From Actinomycetota bacterium (lineage in GTDB: Bacteria; Actinomycetota; Actinomycetes; S36-B12; UBA10799), in contig DMNR01000244.1 in the NCBI GenBank assembly GCA_003452655.1, positions 2,908 through 8,021 of the forward strand: a stretch of DNA of 5,114 bases, written 5' to 3'. Shown piece after piece: positions 1 through 5,114 of the stretch (position 1 is the stretch's first letter; each line of letters begins with the position of its first letter). The position numbers and the translations under genes were made by a program. The notes beneath the pieces were generated by a model. The model was not told where the DNA came from and ran no database searches. It worked only from the letters and a program-made list of their open reading frames with translations.

Positions 1-30
1 ACGATTCGGGCGGTGGCGATTCACTACCTG

Positions 31-37
31 AAGGAGG
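31..37 (+). promoter_or_regulatory. Shine-Dalgarno site that sets the start of the HNH gene
   Basis: AAGGAGG lies eight bases upstream of the GTG at 46. It is close to a perfect anti-16S match at good spacing. The reading frame is open further left, with a GTG at 13 and no stop back to the window edge. Nothing like this site precedes position 13, so 46 is preferred as the start. The -10/-35 promoter, if it is nearby, lies off the left edge. Confidence 0.8.
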
Positions 38-45
38 TGCCAGTC

Positions 46-1419
46 GTGACTGTTCACCATGAACTGGCTGCCGGGCAGGTCGTGGCTGGGTTGTCGCTGG
101 CCGACCTCGATGCTGTGGTTGACGGCCTACTTGCCGGGGTGGCCGCATTGTCAGGGTCGCAGGCCTCGGCCCGGTTAGCCGACGTGTCACGCTCGGCGGC
201 GAAACTGTCGGCCTACCGGGTGGCGCTGGTCGCGAAGATCCAGGCCAGCCAGGTATGGCGAGACAACGACCCGAACGCGACCCCCGCCTCGTTCCTACGC
301 GGCGAACTCGCCCTCGATCACAGCGAAGCCAAAGCTGACCTGCGGGCAGCAGAATCGTGTGAACGATTCCCCGAACTAGCCCAAGCCTGCCGCGACGGTC
401 GGGTAGCGCGAGACAAAATGGATGCAATCTTGCGGGTCGGGCTACGCACCACCCAACGAGAACGGGCCCTGCCACGGTTCCTGAACATCTTCATCGACCT
501 CGCCGCATCAGCACCCATGTCCGCGCTCCGCAAAGCGTTGGACCTGTGGGCCGACCAAATCGACCCCATCACCACCGCCACCGACGAGAACGCCGCCCAC
601 CAACGCCGAGAACTACACGTCGTGCAACTCGGTGACGGAGTAAAACTCGACGGCTTCTTCGGCAAAACCCAAGGCATGCACATCATGGCCGCACTCAACG
701 GCGCCCTGGACAAACAATGGCGCGACACCACCGCCAAGACCGGCAGCAGCGGTAACGGTAATAGTGAGGTCAGCGGTGACGGCAGTGTTGTGCAGGTGCA
801 ACGAGTTGCCGGGTCCACCGCCCGTCAACGCGCAGACGCTTTCATCGACGCCATCATCACGCCCATCTTGGCCCACAATCTTCTACCCACCGCCGGTGGA
901 GCACCAGCCACAATCTGCGTCACGATCCCACTCGAACGCCTCCAAAATCCTCACCAGGGCGCAGACCCCGAAGGCGTCGCTGCATCAATCACTTCCGGGA
1001 CCTTGCGACTGGGCTCAGCAACACTACGGGCCACCAACGGTCCCGGCGACACCATCATCAGCACCCACACGGCCACCGAACTATCCTGCGACGCCACCGT
1101 GCAACGCGTCGTCCTCTCCCCCGCCGGCAAACCCCTGGACATCGGCCGCAAGACTCGGGTCATCCCCGAACACATCCGCACCGCGCTCATCATCCGAGAC
1201 GACGGCTGCATCTTCCCCGGCTGCGAAAAACCACCCGCCTGGACCCACTCACACCACATCCACCACTGGTCCCAAGGCGGACCAACCAGCCTGAACAACC
1301 TGGCCCTCCTCTGCCCACGCCACCACCACAAAATCCACACCAACAACATCCCCATCACCCTCAGCGCCGACGGCAAACCACAAGTCCACACACAACACCG
1401 AACTCCAGACAGAAAATGA
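46..1419 (+). CDS. DUF222 (13E12 repeat family) protein with C-terminal HNH endonuclease domain
   Basis: The protein has 457 residues from GTG 46, chosen for the AAGGAGG at 31-37. An N-terminal helical DUF222-like region fills most of it. A Gly/Ser/Asn-rich linker sits at about residues 230-248. The C-terminus is an HNH (McrA-like) module. C388 and C393 (CIFPGC) followed by C423 and H426 (LCPRHHHKIH) are the likely structural zinc ligands. HHIHHW at 403-408, GGPTSLNNL at 411-419 and the HHH at 426-428 form the beta-beta-alpha-metal nuclease core. All core HNH residues are present, so it is probably catalytically competent and not a relic. The family is a large, often multicopy actinobacterial set linked to mobile DNA. 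Its biological target is not established, and nothing here shows whether it nicks, cuts or homes. Base composition is odd, with a G+T-rich 5' end and an extremely A+C-rich 3' end. No partner gene is visible, and it is probably not functionally tied to the GH15 gene downstream. Confidence 0.93.
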   Translation: MTVHHELAAGQVVAGLSLADLDAVVDGLLAGVAALSGSQASARLADVSRSAAKLSAYRVALVAKIQASQVWRDNDPNATPASFLRGELALDHSEAKADLRAAESCERFPELAQACRDGRVARDKMDAILRVGLRTTQRERALPRFLNIFIDLAASAPMSALRKALDLWADQIDPITTATDENAAHQRRELHVVQLGDGVKLDGFFGKTQGMHIMAALNGALDKQWRDTTAKTGSSGNGNSEVSGDGSVVQVQRVAGSTARQRADAFIDAIITPILAHNLLPTAGGAPATICVTIPLERLQNPHQGADPEGVAASITSGTLRLGSATLRATNGPGDTIISTHTATELSCDATVQRVVLSPAGKPLDIGRKTRVIPEHIRTALIIRDDGCIFPGCEKPPAWTHSHHIHHWSQGGPTSLNNLALLCPRHHHKIHTNNIPITLSADGKPQVHTQHRTPDRK

Positions 1420-1574
1420 CACCACCAAACACGACCAGCCGAAACCGGTACCTCAACGCCCAAGTGCGCCAGTGGCTCCGGATTTCGCCACTGGGGCCAG
1501 ATTTCACCACCTCGACCAGCAGCGGGATCTTCATCGAGCGTTGGAGGCGCAACATGGCAACAATGGCCCAATGA
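1416..1574 (+). CDS. Possible 52-residue small protein bridging the HNH and GH15 genes
   Basis: An ATG at 1416 overlaps the HNH stop (ATGA, 1416-1419). The frame stays open to a TGA at 1572-1574, which overlaps the GH15 start (ATGA, 1571-1574). The product would have 52 residues, with a basic, Trp-containing stretch (QVRQWLR, residues 16-22), a Thr/Ser-rich middle and an ending ERWRRNMATMAQ. About three quarters of third codon positions are G or C, which suits the organism but is not decisive. No family is recognised, and no Shine-Dalgarno sequence precedes 1416. An internal ATG at 1554 does have a well-placed GGAGG, so translation of only the last six codons as a coupling leader is also possible. 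It could easily be a chance frame in the junction, and homologues have not been checked. Confidence 0.25.
   Translation: MTPPNTTSRNRYLNAQVRQWLRISPLGPDFTTSTSSGIFIERWRRNMATMAQ
1469..1510 (+). repeat. Degenerate ~20-bp tandem repeat with an 8-bp inverted repeat
   Basis: CCAGTGGC (1469-1476) and GCCACTGG (1487-1494) form a perfect 8-bp stem around a 10-base loop. Overlapping this, GTGGCTCCGGATTTCGCCAC (1472-1491) is followed directly by a related copy, TGGGGCCAGATTTCACCAC (1492-1510), sharing the GATTTC-CCAC core. Spaced copies of this look recall the terminal repeats of some actinobacterial IS21-type elements, but that is from memory and no transposase is present. It could equally be a regulatory stem-loop or chance. 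No T-tract follows, so it is not a classic terminator for the HNH gene. Confidence 0.35.
1543..1547 (+). promoter_or_regulatory. Shine-Dalgarno site near the GH15 start, better placed for an out-of-frame ATG
   Basis: GGAGG sits six bases before the ATG at 1554, which is ideal spacing. That ATG is out of frame with GH15 and stops after six codons (MATMAQ) in the TGA at 1572-1574, overlapping the GH15 ATG at 1571. For the GH15 ATG itself the spacing is 23 bases, which is too long for direct initiation. This suggests either translational coupling through the short frame or a leaderless GH15 message with the GGAGG being coincidental. Confidence 0.45.
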
Positions 1575-3460
1575 CCAACCCGAAGTCGAAGTACCCGCCG
1601 ATTGCTGACCATGGCCTCATTGGAGACCTCCAAACCGCTGCCCTGGTCAGCCTGAACGGAAATATCGACTGGTTCTGTTCGCCTCGATTCGATTCACCCT
1701 CGGTGTTCGCGTCGCTGTTGGATGCCGAGAAGGGTGGTCATTTCCAACTCACGTGTACTGACAAGAACGCGGTCATCAAGCAGCTCTACTTCGTCGATAC
1801 GGCGATTCTGATCACGCGTTACCTGACCAGCGAAGGAGTCGGCGAAGTCATCGACTTCATGCCGATCGACAATCCTGAGGAGGCGAGCAATACCCACGTC
1901 ATCGTGCGGATCGCGCGGGTTGTCCGAGGTTCAGTGACGTTCAAGATGGAATGTGCACCACGCTTCGACTACGGGCGAATCGAGCATCAGCTTGAACTGC
2001 AGGATCACCACGCGTTGTTCACCTCGCCGAACCTTGAGATGTCCTTGCACACCCAGCAGATCCTCGATCACTCCAAGGGTAAGCACATCAGCGGTGGCGA
2101 CGCCCACCAGCAGTTCACCTTGCATGCGGGCGAGACCTCTGGCTGCATCCTGACGACCGGTCCCGTGGGATCGACGGCAGGAGCGCTTTCGGTTGGTCGA
2201 GTGGTCAGCCATCTGGAAGACACGATCCGATTCTGGCGGGATTGGGTCGCCAAGAGCACCTACCGCGGTCGCTGGCGGGCAACGGTCATTCGTTCTGCGG
2301 TGACTCTAAAACTGCTGACTTACGCTCCGACCGGCGCACTGGTAGCCGCGCCAACCGCAGGCCTGCCCGAGCAGGTGGGCGGCGAACGAAACTGGGACTA
2401 TCGCTACACCTGGGTTCGTGATGGGTCATTCTCCGTCAGCGCTCTGATGGAGCTCGGCTACAACGACGAAGCTGCGGCATTCCTCAAGTGGCTCAGCCAA
2501 CGTGTAACAGAATGTGTGCTGAACAAGGAAGCGCCGCTGAAGCTCATGTATCGGATTGATGGCTCATCCGACCTGAACGAAGAAGAGCTGACGCACTTCG
2601 AGGGCTACGAAGGCTCCTCCCCCGTTCGGATTGGGAACGGGGCGGCCGAGCAACTTCAGCTCGACATTTACGGCGAGGCAGTAGACGCGATTTACCAACT
2701 TGTCCTCCAGGGCCGTTCGATGTACTACGACACCTGGCAGAGCATGGTCGCCATCCTCGACTGGCTGACTGAAAACTGGGACCGCCCGGATGAAGGTATC
2801 TGGGAGACCCGTGGAGGCCAGAAAGACTTCGTCTATTCGCGCTTGATGTGTTGGGTGGCATTCGACAGGGCAGTGCGAATCGCCCGCGACAAGGGGCTGC
2901 CTGGCCCGATCGCCAAGTGGCGCGAATGCCGCGACGAGATCTACCAACAGATCATGGATCGTGGATTCCACGATGACCTAAAGGCATTCGTCCAGCACTA
3001 CGACACTGATGTCCTCGATGCCAGTGTCTTAAAGATGCCGCTGACCGGATTCATCTCACCGAAGGATCCGCGTTGGCTCTCGACGCTGGATGCCATCAAC
3101 GAGAACATCGTGTCGGACTCCCTGGTATTCCGCTACAACCCGTCGGCTTCCCCAGACGGCCTCGACGGTGACGAAGGGACATTCTCGCTGTGCACCTTCT
3201 GGTACGTCGATGCACTTGCTAAGGCCGATCGGCTAGCCGAGGCACGCATCGTGTTCGAGCAGATGCTGACGTACTCCAACCACCTTGGGCTGTACTCCGA
3301 GGAAATTGGGTTTACCGGGGAGCAACTCGGAAACTTCCCCCAGGCCTTTACTCACCTGGCCCTGATCAGTGCTGCAGTCACGCTCGACCGAGCCCTCGAC
3401 GAGAATCCGGTCGCCTACGAGTCAGTGATCGGGTTGTTCGGACGTCAACACCACACGTAG
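1571..3460 (+). CDS. Glycoside hydrolase family 15 protein (trehalase/glucoamylase-like)
   Basis: The product has 629 residues from ATG 1571, a typical length for this family. No signal peptide is visible, so it should be cytoplasmic. The N-terminal trehalase-like beta domain opens with PPIADHGLIGDLQTAALVS and NGNIDWFCSPRFDSPSVF (from about residue 9). The (alpha/alpha)6 catalytic barrel follows. It carries GGERNWDYRYTWVRDGS (270-286), the substrate-loop motif GYEGSSPVRIGN (345-356) and DEGIWETRGG from 407. The C-terminal motif SEEIGFTGEQLGNFPQAFTH starts at 576. By comparison with GH15 enzymes recalled from memory, E412 (GIWE) is the likely general acid and E577 (SEE) the likely base, and both are present. 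The reaction is inverting hydrolysis releasing beta-glucose. The actinobacterial relatives include trehalases, but sequence alone does not separate trehalose from isomaltose or maltose-type substrates. The frame also extends upstream to a GTG at 1472, but family homology begins only after ATG 1571 and no Shine-Dalgarno site precedes 1472. A small membrane-protein gene follows four bases later. Confidence 0.93.
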   Translation: MTNPKSKYPPIADHGLIGDLQTAALVSLNGNIDWFCSPRFDSPSVFASLLDAEKGGHFQLTCTDKNAVIKQLYFVDTAILITRYLTSEGVGEVIDFMPIDNPEEASNTHVIVRIARVVRGSVTFKMECAPRFDYGRIEHQLELQDHHALFTSPNLEMSLHTQQILDHSKGKHISGGDAHQQFTLHAGETSGCILTTGPVGSTAGALSVGRVVSHLEDTIRFWRDWVAKSTYRGRWRATVIRSAVTLKLLTYAPTGALVAAPTAGLPEQVGGERNWDYRYTWVRDGSFSVSALMELGYNDEAAAFLKWLSQRVTECVLNKEAPLKLMYRIDGSSDLNEEELTHFEGYEGSSPVRIGNGAAEQLQLDIYGEAVDAIYQLVLQGRSMYYDTWQSMVAILDWLTENWDRPDEGIWETRGGQKDFVYSRLMCWVAFDRAVRIARDKGLPGPIAKWRECRDEIYQQIMDRGFHDDLKAFVQHYDTDVLDASVLKMPLTGFISPKDPRWLSTLDAINENIVSDSLVFRYNPSASPDGLDGDEGTFSLCTFWYVDALAKADRLAEARIVFEQMLTYSNHLGLYSEEIGFTGEQLGNFPQAFTHLALISAAVTLDRALDENPVAYESVIGLFGRQHHT

Positions 3461-3464
3461 ATGC

Positions 3465-3767
3465 ATGGCGAGCGAACTGCTTGCGCATTTACGAGCTGGG
3501 GGCCAGACTCGTGGAATGAGCCCCTCGCCCGAGTCAGACGTCGATTTCCAGTCGGTTCCACCTGCCGATGAGACGGCGGTGCTCGATCAGGCATTCAGTG
3601 CCCTGCGTAGCGGGACCGAACTGCCTCAGACCTACCTGCCCCCTGCGATGGCCGGACACAGGCCGCCCTGGATTCGTGGAGTCGCGCTCGTCTTGGTCGC
3701 GATGTTCCTGGCCGCGACTGCGGCCGGTGTCTGCCTCACCTACGGCCCACCGAGTTTCGGCCTCTAA
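3465..3767 (+). CDS. Small single-pass membrane protein of unknown function
   Basis: This 100-residue product is not recognised. Its first ~68 residues are polar and acidic (SPSPESDVDFQSVPPADE, about 19-36), followed by a probable amphipathic stretch (AVLDQAFSALRSG, 38-50) and a Pro-rich spacer. One hydrophobic segment at about 70-92 (VALVLVAMFLAATAAGV) is followed by a short tail, YGPPSFGL. Arg65 and Arg71 on the N-terminal side suggest an N-in, C-out orientation. The start at ATG 3465 lies four bases after the GH15 stop and has no clear Shine-Dalgarno site, so translational coupling to GH15 is likely. ATG 3516 is an alternative start giving an 83-residue protein, with GGGGG (3498-3502) rather far upstream. 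The stop overlaps the stop of the convergent BrkB-family gene. Its close spacing suggests co-expression with GH15, but no function can be assigned. Confidence 0.7.
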   Translation: MASELLAHLRAGGQTRGMSPSPESDVDFQSVPPADETAVLDQAFSALRSGTELPQTYLPPAMAGHRPPWIRGVALVLVAMFLAATAAGVCLTYGPPSFGL

Positions 3768-4726
3768 CCGGAAGACTTACGGTTCTTCCGCCGCGGCCAC
3801 AGGTTTGCGACCCGCAGCTCGCTGGGCCACTGCGCATTGATGATCGCCCCGAGCACCACGATATAGATTGCCGTGTAGACACCGATCAGGCCACTGACAG
3901 CTCCGGCAGCAACGCCATACACCGCCGAATCATTGCCAAACTGTGCGAATACCCAACTGAGCAACGTCACCAGCAGCACCAGCGCAATCGTTGCCGATAC
4001 TGCGCCCGGCAGCAGCGCGAAGATGCCAGTCCGTCGTGACACTCCATACCGATACAGCAGCGCGATGAAGCCACCTACCACCAACAGTGTCAGTGGTACG
4101 TAGATGAATACAGCGACTAAGGCTTTAGCCCAACCAGGGAGGTTGGCATCGATCGCCCCGATCTCTGATGACGCAAGAGCGATCACGCCAATCGCGAATA
4201 CGGTTGCCAGGCCGGCAACGACACCTCGGTACCGCGCCGTCACGTAGGTCTGCGGTCCCAGTCCGTAGGACAACCGGATCGCCCGCAGCAGGTTGTAGGT
4301 GCCGTTTGAGACTGCCCACAATGAGAACGCCAGGGACACGATGAGGCCTAGCGACAGGCTGCCGGTCGGTGATGCCGACAGTGCAGCGATCTGGCGTGAG
4401 ATGGCCGCTCCAATCGAACCTTGGCGCTGCGAGCCCAGGTCGTCGAGTGCATTCGCCAGGTCCTGCTGATCGACAACCAGGCCGAATATCGTGATGACGG
4501 CAGTGATGGTTGGGAATATCGCGATGACCAACCAGAACGCTGCCCCTGCCGCGGCGAGGCTCGCACGCGTTTCACCCTGGCTCTTGATCACGTTACGGAC
4601 CAGTTGCACAAACGCGGCCGTTCGTGGCCGGGGCTCCAGCCAACCCTCAAAGCGGCCATAAGCATCGTGGGCATGAGTCACCGCTCGCTGACTCTTCGCC
4701 GCGATGGCTGCTGGCAGTCGTGCCAC
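3764..4726 (-). CDS. YihY/virulence factor BrkB family membrane protein
   Basis: This 320-residue product has about six hydrophobic segments at roughly 58-84, 123-148, 168-186, 199-225, 235-261 and 268-298, which is the usual BrkB/YihY layout and length. Family features visible are the FWLVIAIFPTITA segment (64-76), SLWAVSNGTYNLLRAIR (135-151), LLYRYGVSRR (223-232) and the closing NDSAVYGVAAG...YIVVLGAIINAQW block (265-300). The N-terminus is basic and cytoplasmic, and the tail is Arg/Lys-rich (RRKNRK). The family was once called ribonuclease BN by mistake. Its real function is unsettled, with transport or envelope roles proposed. Translation starts at a GTG (complement of 4724-4726), six bases after the PAP2 stop and with only a weak upstream GAGG, so coupling within a PAP2-BrkB operon is likely. 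The 3' end overlaps the stop of the convergent small-protein gene. Confidence 0.92.
   Translation of the reverse strand: MARLPAAIAAKSQRAVTHAHDAYGRFEGWLEPRPRTAAFVQLVRNVIKSQGETRASLAAAGAAFWLVIAIFPTITAVITIFGLVVDQQDLANALDDLGSQRQGSIGAAISRQIAALSASPTGSLSLGLIVSLAFSLWAVSNGTYNLLRAIRLSYGLGPQTYVTARYRGVVAGLATVFAIGVIALASSEIGAIDANLPGWAKALVAVFIYVPLTLLVVGGFIALLYRYGVSRRTGIFALLPGAVSATIALVLLVTLLSWVFAQFGNDSAVYGVAAGAVSGLIGVYTAIYIVVLGAIINAQWPSELRVANLWPRRKNRKSSG
3769..3790. terminator. Short hairpin at the convergent gene junction, possible bidirectional terminator
   Basis: CGGAAGA (3769-3775) and TCTTCCG (3784-3790) form a perfect 7-bp stem around an 8-base loop. It starts two bases after the TAA of the plus-strand small-protein gene and lies inside the last codons of the minus-strand BrkB gene. 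No T-tract follows on either strand. That weakens the call, although actinobacterial terminators often lack one. The repeat could simply reflect the Lys/Ser/Gly codons at the BrkB C-terminus. Confidence 0.3.
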
Positions 4727-4732
4727 TACAGC

Positions 4733-5114
4733 TCAGCCTCGGCCATCACGAAGTGACCGTACCGCGTAAATCCGCCCGAGCGTGGCGCCAACCGAAGCGC
4801 CCAATAGCCCCCCAAGGATCACGTCACTCGGATAGTGAACTCCTGTGTGAACCCGTGAGTAGCCCACAGCTCCAGCAAGAACGAACGGCGCCACCGATGC
4901 GCGTGGCCACACAACGGCAACTGCTGATGCGAAGGCGAACGCCGCAGCCGTGTGTCCAGAGGGAAACGAATCCGAGGTTGGCATCGGAACGTGGTGTGAC
5001 GTCAACGGCGAATTGTCTCGGTGCTCATCGGCGCGGACGGGTCGGTCACGCTTCGCCAAGGGCTTGACGACCAGATTCGCAATCACCGACGTCGCACCTG
5101 CTGCGGCGATACCG
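4733..5114 (-). CDS. PAP2 superfamily phosphatase, 5' end outside the window
   Basis: The frame is open to the right edge, with 126 codons visible. The GTG at 5086 is an internal Val in a continuous PAP2-like sequence (GIAAAGATSVIANLVVKPLA), so the true start is off-window. All three phosphatase motifs are intact, counting from the first complete codon: KPLAKRDRP (K17, R24, P25), PSGH with H54, and SRVHTGVHYPSD (S86, R87, H93, D97). H93 is the expected nucleophile and H54 the expected acid. Hydrophobic stretches at about 56-69, 74-84 and 98-113 fit a multi-pass protein with its active site at the membrane face. Likely substrates are lipid phosphates such as phosphatidate or polyprenyl (pyro)phosphates, but the substrate cannot be chosen from sequence. 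Some actinobacterial PAP2 domains are fused to a C-terminal diacylglycerol kinase domain. This one ends soon after motif 3 (SLRDGRG), so no such fusion exists here. The BrkB-family gene follows after six bases. Confidence 0.92.
   Translation of the reverse strand, partial: GIAAAGATSVIANLVVKPLAKRDRPVRADEHRDNSPLTSHHVPMPTSDSFPSGHTAAAFAFASAVAVVWPRASVAPFVLAGAVGYSRVHTGVHYPSDVILGGLLGASVGATLGRIYAVRSLRDGRG

Noticed and set aside
13..45. GTG at 13 as the HNH start
   Set aside because: It has no Shine-Dalgarno site, whereas the in-frame GTG at 46 has a near-perfect one at ideal spacing.
318..818. 166-codon minus-strand ORF inside the DUF222 region
   Set aside because: It is a shadow of the DUF222 coding frame with no recognisable motif.
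764..1294. 176-codon plus-strand ORF in another frame of the HNH gene
   Set aside because: It is a Pro/Ser/Thr-rich shadow of the C-rich HNH coding sequence. No ribosome site or domain is visible.
1472..1570. N-terminal extension of GH15 from the GTG at 1472
   Set aside because: It has no ribosome site, its residues show no family resemblance and they are encoded by the repeat. The conserved GH15 N-terminus begins shortly after ATG 1571.
951..1571. 206-codon minus-strand ORF opposite the HNH gene
   Set aside because: It runs antisense to a well-supported gene whose extreme A+C skew leaves few stop codons on the other strand. The product is Trp/Cys/Arg-rich with no recognisable domain.
2544..2971. 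Two overlapping minus-strand ORFs opposite the GH15 catalytic region
   Set aside because: The plus strand encodes conserved GH15 motifs throughout this stretch, so the antisense frames are by-products.
3461..3571. Alternative ATG at 3461 immediately after the GH15 stop
   Set aside because: It opens a frame of only about 36 codons with no ribosome site. The frame from 3465 is longer and encodes a credible membrane segment.
4624..5067. 147-codon plus-strand ORF opposite PAP2 and the BrkB 5' end
   Set aside because: The minus strand carries all three PAP2 motifs and the BrkB start across this stretch. The plus-strand product is low-complexity Arg/Ser/Pro-rich and has no family features.
1..5114. 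CRISPR array, tRNA/rRNA genes, toxin-antitoxin pair, defence island or an intact transposon
   Set aside because: I found no regularly spaced repeats, cloverleaf-like sequence, transposase or recognised defence gene. The HNH protein alone is not evidence of a defence system.

Overview
The window looks like chromosomal DNA of a high-GC Gram-positive bacterium (Actinomycetota). The main reasons are a DUF222/13E12-type HNH protein, a family essentially confined to actinobacteria, GTG starts, a GC-rich third codon position, and an actinobacterial-style GH15 enzyme. The genus cannot be named from the sequence alone.

Layout. A plus-strand block comes first. (1) A DUF222 + HNH endonuclease-like protein at 46-1419 has a near-perfect ribosome binding site. 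(2) A 151-base junction follows (1420-1570). It holds a degenerate tandem/inverted repeat and a possible 52-codon ORF whose ends overlap the neighbouring stop and start codons. (3) A cytoplasmic GH15 glycosidase of the trehalase/glucoamylase-like type lies at 1571-3460. (4) A small unrecognised single-pass membrane protein at 3465-3767 begins four bases after the GH15 stop. A minus-strand block converges on it, read from the right edge: (5) a PAP2-type phosphatase at 4733-5114, whose 5' end lies outside the window, and (6) a YihY/BrkB-family multi-pass membrane protein at 3764-4726, starting six bases after the PAP2 stop. The two blocks meet tail to tail, with their stop codons overlapping by three bases and a short perfect hairpin just beyond.

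Function. The GH15 enzyme probably hydrolyses a small alpha-glucoside, with trehalose, isomaltose or maltose-type sugars all possible. The small membrane protein is probably co-translated with it, but no functional link can be read from the sequence. The PAP2-BrkB pair is a plausible two-gene envelope operon combining a lipid-phosphate phosphatase with a membrane protein of uncertain function. The HNH gene belongs to a family that is often multicopy and mobile, and it stands apart in base composition. It shifts from G+T-rich at its 5' end to extremely A+C-rich at its 3' end.

No tRNA, rRNA, CRISPR array, intact insertion sequence or recognisable defence or biosynthetic system was found. Most of the window is ordinary. 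The parts worth a second look are the HNH-GH15 junction (small ORF, repeat, out-of-frame Shine-Dalgarno), the skew gradient in the HNH gene, and the unrecognised small membrane protein.
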